Part shown: positions 26,420-35,510 of the stretch, in pieces | Layout of the letters: each line of letters begins with the position of its first letter | How positions within the stretch are numbered: the stretch's first letter is position 1 | Assembly: GCF_014268595.2 (NCBI RefSeq) | Contig: NZ_CP077091.1 | Span: forward strand, 2,006,501 to 2,070,500 | Origin: Pseudomonas hamedanensis | Lineage (GTDB): Bacteria > Pseudomonadota > Gammaproteobacteria > Pseudomonadales > Pseudomonadaceae | Reading direction: 5' to 3' | DNA: 64,000 nucleotides | Notes under the pieces: generated by a model | Told to the model about the DNA's origin: nothing | Database searches by the model: none | The model's input: only the letters and a program-made list of their open reading frames with translations | Made by a program: the position numbers and the translations under genes

Positions 26420-28804
26420 TTAGTTCATCGGCCGCTCAACCCGGTCGCGGCCATTCTGCTTCGCTGCGTATACCCCCGAGTCCGCACGCAGTAACAAGGC
26501 GTCCGCGCCCTCTCCCGGGTGCCAACTGGCGATGCCGAAGCTGGCGGTGACTACGCCGACGACATCTACCGGTGCACTGCGCAAGCCCTCCCACAGTTCC
26601 ATCGCGAGCATGTAAGCGTGCTCGGCGTCGATGTCCGGGCACAGCACCATGAATTCTTCACCGCCCAACCGGCAGAACACGTCAGTGCGGCGCAGGCGAT
26701 GGCCGATGCGTTCGCACACCGCTTGCAGCACCCGGTCTCCGACCGCGTGGCCGTAGTGGTCGTTGATGCGCTTGAAATGGTCGATGTCGAGCATGATCAC
26801 CGATAACTCGCCGCCGCCACGCTCGACCCGGGCCATCTCGGTGGTCAGGCGCTCCTGGAAATAGCGACGGTTGTAAATGCCGGTCAATGAGTCGGTCACC
26901 GACAACGCGCGCAACTCTTCCTCCACGCGCTTGAGGTCGGAAATATCCGAAATGTAGCCATGCCAGAGGACGCCACCGCCCGGCAGCTCTTCCGGCGTTG
27001 CCTCGCCGCGTACCCAGCGCAGGCCTCGCTCGGGTAATTGCACACGGTACTCCTCGCGCCACGGACTGAGACTCTCCGCCGAAGTGCGGATGGAGGTGCG
27101 CACGCGCGTGACGTCCTGTGGATGGATCCGTGTGAAAATCGCCTCAGCGTCGAACAACAGCACGTCGGGCTCCAGCTCGTAAATCTCGCGGATGCCATCG
27201 CTGGCATAGTTCACGCTGAAACGCCCGTCGAATTCCATTTTGAATTGATAGATGCCACCGGGTACATGGGCACTCAGCTTCTTGAGCAGTACATCCCGCG
27301 CGGCCAGGACTTCGTGCACGCGTTTGCGCTCGGTGATGTCGATGCAAATCGCCAGATGCCCGACCCACAAGCCCTGTTCATCCAGCACCGGCGTGGCGAG
27401 CATGTTCACCGGCAAATGGCTGCCATCGCTGCGCACCAGCGTCCATTCACGGGCTTCGTGACCGCCGACTTCGCCACCCTCGACCAACATCGCGTGGCAG
27501 GTGGGGATGTTTTTGCCGTAACGCACACTCAACTCCGCGGCCCGCGCCGACAGCTCGCGGGGCAGGTGCAGGTTTTCCAGGGTCATGTGCCCGACCACAT
27601 CGGCACTGCTGTAACCGAGCATCTGTTCGGCGCCGGGGTTGAACGTGCTGATCACGCCACGCAGATCGGTAGCGATGATTGCAACCTGGGTGGCGGCATT
27701 CAATACTCCGCGTAACTGACCGTGGGTGCCGCGCAGTTCCTGCTCACGCGCGTGCAGCTCCTGGGTGCGCAACTGGACCAGACGCAATGCGCGCTGACGC
27801 TGACTGACCAGCACATACAACAAGGCGCTGAGCAACACACTAAGCAACCCGCCGAGAACGATCACGCTGCCAACCGACGAATGGTTGGCCTGCATAAAGG
27901 CGTAGCTGGGCAGGATATCGACCTGATAATCATGATCGGCCATGCGCACCAGCCGGGTCGCCGACAAATCACCGGGTATCGCCTCATTGGTCGACTCGAA
28001 CAATACTTCGTGCTGATCATGGGTCGACAGGTCGAGGATGCGCACCGAGAGGTAATCGTGCAACGCATCGGGCAAGCCGTCTGCCAGCAACTGGCGCATG
28101 CTGATCACCGCCATGACGTAGCCAAACGGCCGTGACTGACCCGCACGGCTCACCGGCGCCAGCAGCAGCACACCGCGTGCGTAAGACGGCTCGATACCCA
28201 CCAGATGCATAGGTTGCGACACTACCAGGCTGCCGAGTCTGTCAGCCCGATCGAGGGCGTCACGACGCAGCGGTTGCGCCAGCAGATCGTATCCGAACGG
28301 TGCAGGGAGACGGCTCTGCGTCTGGCTGTACAACACCGCCACGTACTCGTCGCGACGTGCCGCCAGTTCCAGTTCACCGTGTTCGTTGAGTTCGCGAACA
28401 GTGAACGCGCTCAGGCCTTCCTCGCGCGCACGCTGCTCAAACGCCGATCGTTCGGCGTCACTGACCCGTAGCGCGAACGAGTAGGCCTGGGTGCGTAGCA
28501 ACAAAGGTTGGGCGTAACCGTCGAATTCAGCGCGGGTCACCGATTCGGAATTGGCGAAGAAGCGGCGCAGGCTGTCCAGACGCTGTTCCTGGTCCTGGAA
28601 ACGCTCTTCGATGCGGCTGTAACGTTCATTGGCCAGCAGTTGAAAGCGCTGACGCGATTGTTGCTCAAACTGGTTGAAGGTGCCCCACGCGAGCAGCCCC
28701 GTGAGTATCCCGCCGGCAAGCAATACCAGCAGCGCGACCAGCCAGGCCGAGACGTCTTCGCTGATAAAACCCAGGATTTTGGGGCGCACGGGGTGTAACG
28801 ACAT
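26420..28804 (-). CDS. Membrane-bound CHASE-PAS-PAS-GGDEF diguanylate cyclase
   Basis: The 794-residue protein would make cyclic di-GMP from two GTP. Order: an N-terminal membrane segment (about 20-42), a periplasmic CHASE domain (about 90-270), a second membrane segment (about 310-335), two PAS domains (about 365-490 and 500-620) and a GGDEF domain (630-790). The active site is RLGGEEF. RRTD five residues before it is an intact RxxD inhibitory site, so product feedback is expected. Both ends of the sensor are present, so it looks functional. The CHASE ligand is unknown. It is inserted between dacB and rlmKL with no obvious operon partner. Confidence 0.92.
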   Translation of the reverse strand: MSLHPVRPKILGFISEDVSAWLVALLVLLAGGILTGLLAWGTFNQFEQQSRQRFQLLANERYSRIEERFQDQEQRLDSLRRFFANSESVTRAEFDGYAQPLLLRTQAYSFALRVSDAERSAFEQRAREEGLSAFTVRELNEHGELELAARRDEYVAVLYSQTQSRLPAPFGYDLLAQPLRRDALDRADRLGSLVVSQPMHLVGIEPSYARGVLLLAPVSRAGQSRPFGYVMAVISMRQLLADGLPDALHDYLSVRILDLSTHDQHEVLFESTNEAIPGDLSATRLVRMADHDYQVDILPSYAFMQANHSSVGSVIVLGGLLSVLLSALLYVLVSQRQRALRLVQLRTQELHAREQELRGTHGQLRGVLNAATQVAIIATDLRGVISTFNPGAEQMLGYSSADVVGHMTLENLHLPRELSARAAELSVRYGKNIPTCHAMLVEGGEVGGHEAREWTLVRSDGSHLPVNMLATPVLDEQGLWVGHLAICIDITERKRVHEVLAARDVLLKKLSAHVPGGIYQFKMEFDGRFSVNYASDGIREIYELEPDVLLFDAEAIFTRIHPQDVTRVRTSIRTSAESLSPWREEYRVQLPERGLRWVRGEATPEELPGGGVLWHGYISDISDLKRVEEELRALSVTDSLTGIYNRRYFQERLTTEMARVERGGGELSVIMLDIDHFKRINDHYGHAVGDRVLQAVCERIGHRLRRTDVFCRLGGEEFMVLCPDIDAEHAYMLAMELWEGLRSAPVDVVGVVTASFGIASWHPGEGADALLLRADSGVYAAKQNGRDRVERPMN

Positions 28805-28950
28805 AAAGACAACTCACTACGCCAGCATTCATGGGAAAAACCCCATTGACCGTGTGTGAGTTATAGCTATTAGCCACTAATTTAGCTAGCGCCGGCGGAT
28901 CCACGGAGCCTTTAAAAATCAAGGCTCTGTGAATCCAGCCAGCGGCAGCG

Positions 28951-31221
28951 TCAACGGGCCGTGATGTTCCAGGCGCGGTGGATCTTGGTGTTACGGGCAA
29001 AATCCGGATCAATGGTCTGCGCGCTGATTTCCTCGACCGCGTATCGCTCGGCGAGGTTGTCCTCCAACTGGAACTTGCGGAAGTTGTTGGAGAAGTACAG
29101 CACGCCGCCCGGTGCCAGACGCGCCATGGCCAGGTCGATCAACTGCACCTGATCGCGCTGCACGTCGAAAATGCCTTCCATGCGCTTGGAGTTGGAGAAC
29201 GTCGGCGGATCGATAAAGATCAGGTCGTACTCGTCACGGCAGCTTTCCAGCCACGCCATCACGTCGCCCTGCTCCAGACGGTTCTTGTCCGAAAAGCCGT
29301 TCAGCGACAGGTTGCGACGTGCCCAGTCCAGATAGGTTTTCGACAGGTCGACGCTGGTGGTACTGCGCGCCCCGCCCTTGGCCGCGTGCACGCTGGCGGT
29401 CGCGGTGTAGCAGAACAGATTGAGGAAGCGCTTGCCGGCGGCCTCTTTCTGAATGCGCATGCGCATCGGCCGGTGATCGAGGAACAGGCCGGTGTCGAGG
29501 TAATCGGTGAGGTTGACCAGCAACTTCACACCGCCTTCATTCACCTCGACGAACTTGCCCTGCGCAGCCTGACGCTCGTACTGCTTGGTGCCGCTCTGGC
29601 GCTCGCGGCGCTTGACCACTACGCGGTTCTTGTCGACGTTCAGTGCCTGCGGGATCGCGGCCAGGGCGTCGAACATCCGTGCCGAGGCTTTTTCCGGGTC
29701 GATGGATTTTGGCGCGGCGTATTCCTGGACGTGCACCCAATCGTGGTACAGGTCGATCGCCATCGCGTATTCCGGCATGTCGGCATCATAAACGCGGTAG
29801 CAATCGATGCCTTCGCGCTTGACCCACTTGCCTATCGCCTTGAGGTTCTTTTGCAGGCGGTTGGCAAACATCTGCCCGCCTTCGCTCAAGCGCGGTTGCT
29901 CGATCACCGGTGCCGGCGCGGGTGTCGGTTTGATCGGGTTGCCGTTCTTGTTGAACTTGCGTTCTTGCGGCTCGTCCGGGGTCTGATCGTAGGCCGCTTG
30001 CTCGCGCTCGGCCTGACGCTGTTCCGGAGTGCGGCGCTCGCCAGTGACGAACTGATCCGGCAACACCTTGATCAACAGCAGCTTGCACGGCAACGCGCCA
30101 TTCCAGAACGAATACTGTTTGTGGCTGCGGATGCCCATGCGCTTGCCCAGATCAGGCGCGCCGGTAAACACCGCGGCCTCCCAGTTCAGGCAGGCCTGGC
30201 GCAGGCGCTCGCCGAGGTTCTGGTAGAGGTACAACAGGCTCGCTTCATCGCCGAGACGCTCGCCGTACGGCGGGTTGCAGATCACCAGACCTTTCTGGTT
30301 CTGGTCCGGACGCGGCTCGAAGGTCGCGACTTCGCCCTGATAGATCTTGATCCACTCGCTCAGACCGGCGCGCTCGACGTTGTTACGGCCCGGTTGAATA
30401 AGGCGTGGGTCGGCTTCGTAACCGCGAATCCACAGCGGTGGCTTGGCCAGGCCGGCCGCAGCACGTTCGACGGCCTCTTCGTGAAGTTTTTTCCACAGCG
30501 CCGGTACGTGACCGAGCCAGGCAGTAAAACCCCACTGCTCGCGACGCAAGTTCGGCGCCATGTCGGCGGCGATCATCCCCGCTTCAACGAGGAAGGTGCC
30601 GACACCGCACATCGGGTCCGCCAGTGCGCCGCCTTCGGCGGCAATGCGCGGCCAGCCGGAACGGATCAGGATCGCTGCCGCGAGGTTTTCCTTCAGCGGC
30701 GCGGCGCCCTGCTGCAAGCGATAACCGCGCTGGTGCAGGCTGTGGCCGGAGAGATCAAGGGAGAGGATCGCTTCGCCGCGATCCAGACGCAGGTGAATGC
30801 GCAGGTCCGGGTTGAGCTTGTCGATCGACGGACGGTCGCCTTGCGGGGTGCGCAGTTTGTCGACGATGGCGTCTTTGACTTTGAGGGCGCCGAAGTGCGT
30901 GTTATCGATGCCCGAGCCGTGACCGCTGAACTCAACGGCCAGGGTGCCGTCGCTGAGCATGTGGTCCTGCCAGTCGATGTCGAGAACGCCGTGGTACAGG
31001 TTTTCGGCGTCTTTCATCGGGAAACGTTTGAGTACCAGCAACACGCGGTTGGCCAGACGTGACCAGAGGCACAGGCGATACGCGGTTTCCATGGTTGCCA
31101 TGCCACGCACGGCGGAGGTGTGCTCGCGCGCGTCTTCAAGGCCAAGCCCGACGGCTTCCTCGATGAGCAGGCCTTCGAGGCCTTTGGGGCAAGTGAGGAA
31201 GAGTTCGAAACGGTCGGACAT
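28951..31221 (-). CDS. rlmL: Bifunctional 23S rRNA methyltransferase RlmKL
   Basis: The 756-residue protein is a fusion of two methyltransferases that modify 23S rRNA (in E. coli m2G2445 by the RlmL half and m7G2069 by the RlmK half). Visible parts: an N-terminal THUMP-containing region, the RlmL catalytic motif CNPPYGERL near residue 310, and a charged linker (about 400-440). The RlmK half follows, with the NLFCYTATASVHAAKGGARS SAM-binding segment and IDPPTFSNSKRM. Length matches the fused form. The 146-bp gap before the diguanylate cyclase holds only a small hairpin. Confidence 0.95.
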   Translation of the reverse strand: MSDRFELFLTCPKGLEGLLIEEAVGLGLEDAREHTSAVRGMATMETAYRLCLWSRLANRVLLVLKRFPMKDAENLYHGVLDIDWQDHMLSDGTLAVEFSGHGSGIDNTHFGALKVKDAIVDKLRTPQGDRPSIDKLNPDLRIHLRLDRGEAILSLDLSGHSLHQRGYRLQQGAAPLKENLAAAILIRSGWPRIAAEGGALADPMCGVGTFLVEAGMIAADMAPNLRREQWGFTAWLGHVPALWKKLHEEAVERAAAGLAKPPLWIRGYEADPRLIQPGRNNVERAGLSEWIKIYQGEVATFEPRPDQNQKGLVICNPPYGERLGDEASLLYLYQNLGERLRQACLNWEAAVFTGAPDLGKRMGIRSHKQYSFWNGALPCKLLLIKVLPDQFVTGERRTPEQRQAEREQAAYDQTPDEPQERKFNKNGNPIKPTPAPAPVIEQPRLSEGGQMFANRLQKNLKAIGKWVKREGIDCYRVYDADMPEYAMAIDLYHDWVHVQEYAAPKSIDPEKASARMFDALAAIPQALNVDKNRVVVKRRERQSGTKQYERQAAQGKFVEVNEGGVKLLVNLTDYLDTGLFLDHRPMRMRIQKEAAGKRFLNLFCYTATASVHAAKGGARSTTSVDLSKTYLDWARRNLSLNGFSDKNRLEQGDVMAWLESCRDEYDLIFIDPPTFSNSKRMEGIFDVQRDQVQLIDLAMARLAPGGVLYFSNNFRKFQLEDNLAERYAVEEISAQTIDPDFARNTKIHRAWNITAR

Positions 31222-31600
31222 GGTATTTCCAGAGCCTTTGGCTAGTGAATCGGCAACGCATTGCCGACCCGGTTTTCAATCAGGCGCTTTTCTAAAAGAA
31301 CGCCCGCGTGGCACGAAGGTGTGCCGTTCCGTCCCCGCTGCTCGGGTTAAAAGAGCTTAGATGCCAGGACAGATAAAAAAGTTGGCGAAATAAAAAGTCT
31401 TAAAGCGACCCTTCGTCGCTTAGTACCCCAGCGCGAACGTAGGTCATTCTCACTTAAGCATTAACCCCATCATCCAGCGCAGCGCCGATCATACCGGGGT
31501 TTGCCGAAAAAACGTCGATGAAACACATCTTTACTTATGGCTGTAGCACTACTTTCGTTACGTGCTTATGACAAAACGATCATTCCCTCGGTGTGACTCA
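31222..31600. other. Intergenic stretch without a gene (rlmL/rmf divergent region)
   Basis: No coding frame or known RNA is recognised here. It is AT-richer than its surroundings, with short imperfect hairpins such as GGCAC-GAAGGT-GTGCC near 31299. It should contain the promoters of rlmL (minus) and rmf (plus), but no box is convincing. Confidence 0.5.
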
Positions 31601-31620
31601 TTGGTTAGAACTGAGCACAG

Positions 31621-31698
31621 GTTGACGTCGCAACGGCGTCAACACCTTGGCTCGCCACGCCGGCAGCGAGCCGCATCATGGCAGGTTTCTTTCTGCCA
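31621..31698 (+). promoter_or_regulatory. Structured 5' leader of rmf (rmf RNA motif)
   Basis: Three hairpins in a row precede rmf: GTTGACG (31621-31627) with CGTCAAC (31637-31643), GGCTCGC (31649-31655) with GCGAGCC (31666-31672), and TGGCAG (31679-31684) with CTGCCA (31693-31698). A conserved rmf RNA motif in the 5' UTR of rmf is known in Pseudomonas, and position and structure fit. Whether this copy matches the motif base for base was not checked. Confidence 0.65.
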
Positions 31699-31753
31699 GG
31701 CCTCGGTTGAGGTCGACGCGACACAAACAGTCAACAAGTGAGGGAAACACCCT

Positions 31754-31969
31754 ATGAGAAGACTTAAGCGTGATCCGTTGGAAAGAGCATTTTTGCGCGG
31801 ATATCAATATGGCGTTGGTGGCAAATCCCGTGAGCTTTGCCCATTTACTCTACCGTCGGTACGCCAAGCCTGGATCAACGGCTGGCGAGAAGGACGCGGC
31901 GACAACTGGGACGGTATGACCGGCACTGCGGGAATCCACAGACTCAACGAACTTCACGCCGTCGGCTGA
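31754..31969 (+). CDS. rmf: Ribosome modulation factor
   Basis: The 71-residue basic protein begins MRRLKRDPLERAFLRGYQYG and has the family segment SVRQAWINGWREGRGDNWDG. In stationary phase or starvation, RMF binds 70S ribosomes and joins them into inactive 100S dimers. Length is slightly above the E. coli protein (55 aa) and normal for Pseudomonas. A GAGGG ribosome-binding site lies about 9 nt upstream. It is monocistronic, with a structured leader before it and a strong terminator 85 bp after it. Confidence 0.96.
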   Translation: MRRLKRDPLERAFLRGYQYGVGGKSRELCPFTLPSVRQAWINGWREGRGDNWDGMTGTAGIHRLNELHAVG

Positions 31970-32053
31970 CACAGGGCATTTATTCCGACACGACAATCTG
32001 ACTAGCAACGAATTAACCACGCACGTCCTTCCCGGACGGCGGGCTACGGCCCA

Positions 32054-32079
32054 GGGGCTCCTTTGAGGAGCCCTTTTTT
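32054..32079 (+). terminator. Intrinsic terminator of rmf
   Basis: A GGGGCTCCT stem with its complement AGGAGCCC around a short TTG loop, followed by six T residues. Confidence 0.93.
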
Positions 32080-32109
32080 ATGCCCGGAAACAAGGTTTAC
32101 AGAGATCCC

Positions 32110-32242
32110 TGTGGCGAGGGGATTTATCCCCGCTCGGCTGCGCAGCAGTCGCGACGTCTGAATCTTCAACTTACCCGGCACATCGCGTTTGAAGGATTTG
32201 GGGCTGCTGCGCAACCCAACGGGGATAAATCCCCTCGCCACA
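32110..32242. repeat. Palindromic repeat, family B (copy 4)
   Basis: The ends are TGTGGCGAGGGGATTTATCC and its complement, with inner arms CTGCGCAGCAG/CTGCTGCGCA. It lies between the convergent rmf and pyrD genes and is very similar at its ends to the copy at 7217-7342. Confidence 0.88.
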
Positions 32243-32270
32243 AAGGCTCCCCACAAGTTTTCAGTAAGAC

Positions 32271-33290
32271 TTAGCGCAGCGCGGCGATGGCATCCACCGA
32301 TTCGCGAATCAGCGCCGGGCCTTTATAGATGAAGCCCGAATAGATCTGCACCAGGCTCGCACCCGCTTCGATCTTCTCTGCCGCATGCTTGCCCTCGGTA
32401 ATCCCGCCTGCGGCGATGATTGGCAAGCGTCCCGCCAGCTCGGCGGCCAGCACCTTCACGGTGTTCGTGCTCTTGTCGCGCACCGGCGCACCGGACAGGC
32501 CGCCCGCCTCGTCGCCATGTTCCATGCCTTCAACCCCGACACGGCTGAGGGTGGTGTTGGTGGCAATCACCGCGTCCATGCCGGTTTCGATCAGTGCCTG
32601 TGCGACCTGAGCGGTTTCTTCGTCGGTCATGTCCGGCGCGATCTTGATCGCCAGGGGCACGTGCTTGCCGTGGCGCAAGGCCAGTTCGGCGCGACGGGTG
32701 GCCAGGTCGGCGAGCAGTTGCTTGAGCGAGTCACCGAACTGCAGGCTGCGCAGGCCCGGGGTATTTGGCGAACTGACGTTGACTGTCACATAGCTGGCGT
32801 GGGCGTAGACCTTGTCCAGGCAAATCAGGTAATCGTCGACTGCACGCTCGACCGGGGTGTCGAAGTTCTTGCCGATATTGATACCCAGCACGCCCTTGTA
32901 TTTCGCCGCGGCCACTCGCGCCAGCAGGTTATCCACGCCAAGGTTATTGAAACCCATGCGGTTGATGATCGCCTCGGCTTCCGGCAGGCGGAAGATTCGC
33001 GGCTTCGGATTGCCCGGCTGCGGACGCGGCGTCACGGTGCCGATTTCGACAAACCCGAAGCCCAGTTGGGCAAAGCCATCGATGGCCGCGCCGTTCTTGT
33101 CCAGACCGGCGGCCAGACCCACCGGGTTGGGAAATTCCAGACCCATGACCGTCACCGGCACTTTTGCCGGCGCCTTGCACAGCAAGCCGTTAAGGCCCAA
33201 ACGCCCGCCCGCGCCGATCAGGTCCAGCGACAGATCGTGGGAGGTTTCCGGGGAAAGTTTGAACAACAGCTGACGGGCCAGGGTGTACAT
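32271..33290 (-). CDS. pyrD: Dihydroorotate dehydrogenase (quinone), class 2
   Basis: The 339-residue FMN enzyme oxidises dihydroorotate to orotate in pyrimidine synthesis and passes electrons to quinones at the inner membrane. Visible features: the N-terminal helical membrane-contact region typical of class 2 ([21 protein letters not shown]), the FMN region [29 protein letters not shown] with the catalytic Ser, and the C-terminal GGI and SGFIYKGP segments. The start at 33290 gives the standard length; the frame continues upstream without a family-like sequence. Confidence 0.96.
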   Translation of the reverse strand: MYTLARQLLFKLSPETSHDLSLDLIGAGGRLGLNGLLCKAPAKVPVTVMGLEFPNPVGLAAGLDKNGAAIDGFAQLGFGFVEIGTVTPRPQPGNPKPRIFRLPEAEAIINRMGFNNLGVDNLLARVAAAKYKGVLGINIGKNFDTPVERAVDDYLICLDKVYAHASYVTVNVSSPNTPGLRSLQFGDSLKQLLADLATRRAELALRHGKHVPLAIKIAPDMTDEETAQVAQALIETGMDAVIATNTTLSRVGVEGMEHGDEAGGLSGAPVRDKSTNTVKVLAAELAGRLPIIAAGGITEGKHAAEKIEAGASLVQIYSGFIYKGPALIRESVDAIAALR

Positions 33291-33380
33291 GGGCGGCGAT
33301 GACTCGGGCGGCGAAAAGAGGCGGCGATTATAGCCGGGCATCGCCCCACCGCGCGAGGCGCACGGACAAATCGCTGGCAC

Positions 33381-33396
33381 TGGCATATGCCTTGCA
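33381..33396 (+). promoter_or_regulatory. Sigma54-type promoter of nasS-nasT
   Basis: TGGCAT (33381-33386), 5 bp, TTGCA (33392-33396). This differs from the consensus TGGCAC-N5-TTGCA at one base. It would start transcription near 33407, about 100 nt before nasS, and fits nitrogen (NtrC) control of nitrate genes. Confidence 0.6.
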
Positions 33397-33508
33397 CCGA
33401 TGCAGTATCAGCGCGCAGACCAATGGCGGCAGGCGGGTAAGGACAATGGCGTCGTTTCCGGGGTTGCAGCGCAACATCCGGGACGGCGTTTTTTTTGAGG
33501 TGGGTTGT

Positions 33509-34720
33509 ATGAATGAACTTTCGCCAGGGCCGCTGGCCTGGGTCAATGGCAGCGATGCCCCGGAAAAAACCGCGATCAACCTTGGCTTCATGGCCCTGAG
33601 CGATTGCGCCTCGGTGGTCGTCGCCGCGACACAGGGTTTCGCCCAGCCTTACGGCCTGACGTTGAATCTCAAGCGCCAGGCCTCATGGGCGAACCTGCGC
33701 GACAACCTGGTCAGCGGCGAACTCGATGCCGCGCACAGCTTGTACGGCTTGATTTACGCGGTGCACCTGGGCATCGGCGGTGTCGCTGCGACCGACATGG
33801 CGGTGCTGATGGGCCTGAACCAGAACGGGCAGAGCCTCAACCTTTCGCACGGCCTGCAAACCCTCGGTGTGACCAGTCCTGAAGCGCTGGATCGGCACGT
33901 GCACCAAAGCCGCGCAAAACTGACCTTCGCCCAGACCTTCCCCACCGGCACTCACGCAATGTGGTTGTATTACTGGCTGGCAAGCCAGGGCATCCATCCA
34001 TTGCAGGATGTCGACAGCGTGGTCGTGCCGCCGCCGCAAATGGTCGCGCACCTGCAAGCCGGCCGCATTGACGGTTTCTGCGTCGGCGAACCGTGGGCCG
34101 CCAGCGCTGTGCAGCAGGATCTGGGCTTCACCCTCGCCACCAGCCAGACCATCTGGCCCGACCACCCGGAAAAAGTCCTCGGCTGCACCCGCGAATTCGT
34201 CGAACAGTACCCGAACACCGCGCGAGCCCTGGTCATGGCGATTCTGGAAGCCAGCCGCTTCATCGAAGAAAGCGCGGAGAACCGGCGCAGCACGGCACAA
34301 CTGCTCAGTGCCGCCGAATACCTCGACGCGCCCGCCGCCTGCATCGAGCCACGCTTTCTCGGAGACTACGCCGACGGCCTCGGCAATCGCTGGCAGGACC
34401 CGCATGCGCTGCGCTTTCACGCTCAGGGCGAGGTCAATCTGCCGTACCTCTCCGACGGCATGTGGTTCATGACGCAATTTCGCCGCTGGGGCCTGCTGCG
34501 CGAAGACCCGGATTACCTGGCCGTGGCGCGTCAGGTTCAACAGCTGGACGTTTATCGCGCCGCGGCCAGCGCCGTCGGGGTCACTGCCGGGAGCACCGAC
34601 ATGCGCAGCAGCCAGTTGCTCGACGGCAAAATCTGGGATGGCAGCGACCCGGCCGGCTATGCGCGCAGCTTTCGCTTGCACGCCCTGAGCGACGACGCTC
34701 CCCTTCTTGCCCGCCGCTGA
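33509..34720 (+). CDS. nasS: Nitrate sensor NasS (NrtA/CmpA-like binding protein)
   Basis: The 403-residue protein resembles the nitrate-binding proteins NrtA/CmpA of ABC transporters (INLGFMALSDCASVVVA, GTHAMWLYYWLASQGI, GRIDGFCVGEPWAA) but has no signal peptide, so it acts in the cytoplasm. In the NasST pair, NasS holds NasT inactive and releases it when nitrate or nitrite binds. The start at 33509 has GAGG 8 nt upstream; the open frame extends upstream but without family similarity. nasT follows 15 bp later and no transporter genes are adjacent, which separates it from NrtA proper. Confidence 0.93.
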   Translation: MNELSPGPLAWVNGSDAPEKTAINLGFMALSDCASVVVAATQGFAQPYGLTLNLKRQASWANLRDNLVSGELDAAHSLYGLIYAVHLGIGGVAATDMAVLMGLNQNGQSLNLSHGLQTLGVTSPEALDRHVHQSRAKLTFAQTFPTGTHAMWLYYWLASQGIHPLQDVDSVVVPPPQMVAHLQAGRIDGFCVGEPWAASAVQQDLGFTLATSQTIWPDHPEKVLGCTREFVEQYPNTARALVMAILEASRFIEESAENRRSTAQLLSAAEYLDAPAACIEPRFLGDYADGLGNRWQDPHALRFHAQGEVNLPYLSDGMWFMTQFRRWGLLREDPDYLAVARQVQQLDVYRAAASAVGVTAGSTDMRSSQLLDGKIWDGSDPAGYARSFRLHALSDDAPLLARR

Positions 34721-34735
34721 CAGGAGACCGCGAAT

Positions 34736-35311
34736 ATGTTGCGCATTCTGCTGATCAACGACACCGCGAAAAAGGTCGGCCGCCTGAAAGCCGCGCTGAC
34801 CGAAGCCGGTTTCGAGGTGATCGACGAGTCCGGCCTGACCATCGACCTGCCCGCGCGCGTCGAAACGGTGCGCCCGGACGTGATCCTGATCGATACCGAG
34901 TCACCGAGCCGTGACGTCATGGAGCAAGTGGTGCTGGTCAGCCGCGACCAGCCACGGCCGATCGTGATGTTTACCGACGAGCATGATCCGGGGGTGATGC
35001 GTCAGGCGATCAAGTCCGGGGTCAGTGCCTACATTGTCGAAGGCATTCACGCACAGCGCTTGCAGCCGATTCTCGACGTGGCGATGGCCCGCTTCGAAAG
35101 CGATCAGGCCCTGCGCGCGCAGTTGCAGGCGCGCGACCAACAACTGGCCGAGCGCAAGCGCATCGAGCTGGCCAAGGGCTTGTTGATGAAAATGAAGGAT
35201 TGCAACGAGGAAGAGGCCTACACCCTGATGCGCCGCCAGGCCATGAGCCGCCAGCAGAAGCTGATTCAGGTGGCGGAGCAGATCATTGCCATGAGTGAGT
35301 TGCTGGGCTGA
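34736..35311 (+). CDS. nasT: ANTAR-domain antiterminator NasT
   Basis: The 191-residue protein has an N-terminal receiver-like domain (MLRILLINDTAKKVGRLKAAL, with IDTES at the usual phosphoacceptor position and MFTDE) and a C-terminal ANTAR RNA-binding domain (about residues 130-187; AKGLLMKMKDCNEEEAYTLMRRQAM). Freed from NasS by nitrate, NasT binds paired hexaloop hairpins in leader RNA and prevents termination. Two suitable leaders are in this window, before narK (35511-35593) and nirB (38849-38923). It is followed by a family R repeat. Confidence 0.95.
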   Translation: MLRILLINDTAKKVGRLKAALTEAGFEVIDESGLTIDLPARVETVRPDVILIDTESPSRDVMEQVVLVSRDQPRPIVMFTDEHDPGVMRQAIKSGVSAYIVEGIHAQRLQPILDVAMARFESDQALRAQLQARDQQLAERKRIELAKGLLMKMKDCNEEEAYTLMRRQAMSRQQKLIQVAEQIIAMSELLG

Positions 35312-35313
35312 CC

Positions 35314-35425
35314 GATCGTTCCCACGCTCTGCGTGGGAATGCATCCCGTGACGCTCTGCGTCACTTCGCAAGAGCGGACGCGGAGCGTCCCTGGCGGCAT
35401 TCCCACGCGGAGCATGGGAACGATC
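35314..35425. repeat. Long palindromic repeat, family R (copy 4)
   Basis: The outer arms GATCGTTCCCACGCTCTGCG and GCGGAGCATGGGAACGATC carry a few mismatches, and the inner arms are GTGACGCTCTGCGTCAC and GGACGCGGAGCGTCC. It starts 2 bp after the nasT stop and separates nasST from narK. Confidence 0.87.
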
Positions 35426-35434
35426 TGACCCTTC

Positions 35435-35474
35435 TGTAGGAGCTGACGAGTGCAACGAGGCTGCGATCTTTTCA
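35435..35474 (+). repeat. Dispersed repeat, family D (copy 1)
   Basis: TGTAGGAGCTGACGAGTGCA and the following GAGGCTGCGATCTTTTCAAG belong to the same family as the inverted copy at 45199-45231. It lies immediately upstream of the narK sigma54-type promoter. Confidence 0.7.
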
Positions 35475-35479
35475 AGCCT

Positions 35480-35495
35480 TGGCACAAATCTCGCT
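35480..35495 (+). promoter_or_regulatory. Sigma54-type promoter of the narK-type gene
   Basis: TGGCAC (35480-35485), 5 bp, TCGCT (35491-35495); GG and GC are at the correct 10-bp spacing. Transcription would start near 35506, directly before the first leader hairpin. Confidence 0.65.
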
Positions 35496-35510
35496 ATGTA
35501 AACCGCACAG

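Noticed and set aside
33299..33508. N-terminal extension of NasS
   Set aside because: It covers the sigma54-type promoter and leader; good ribosome-binding site only before 33509.
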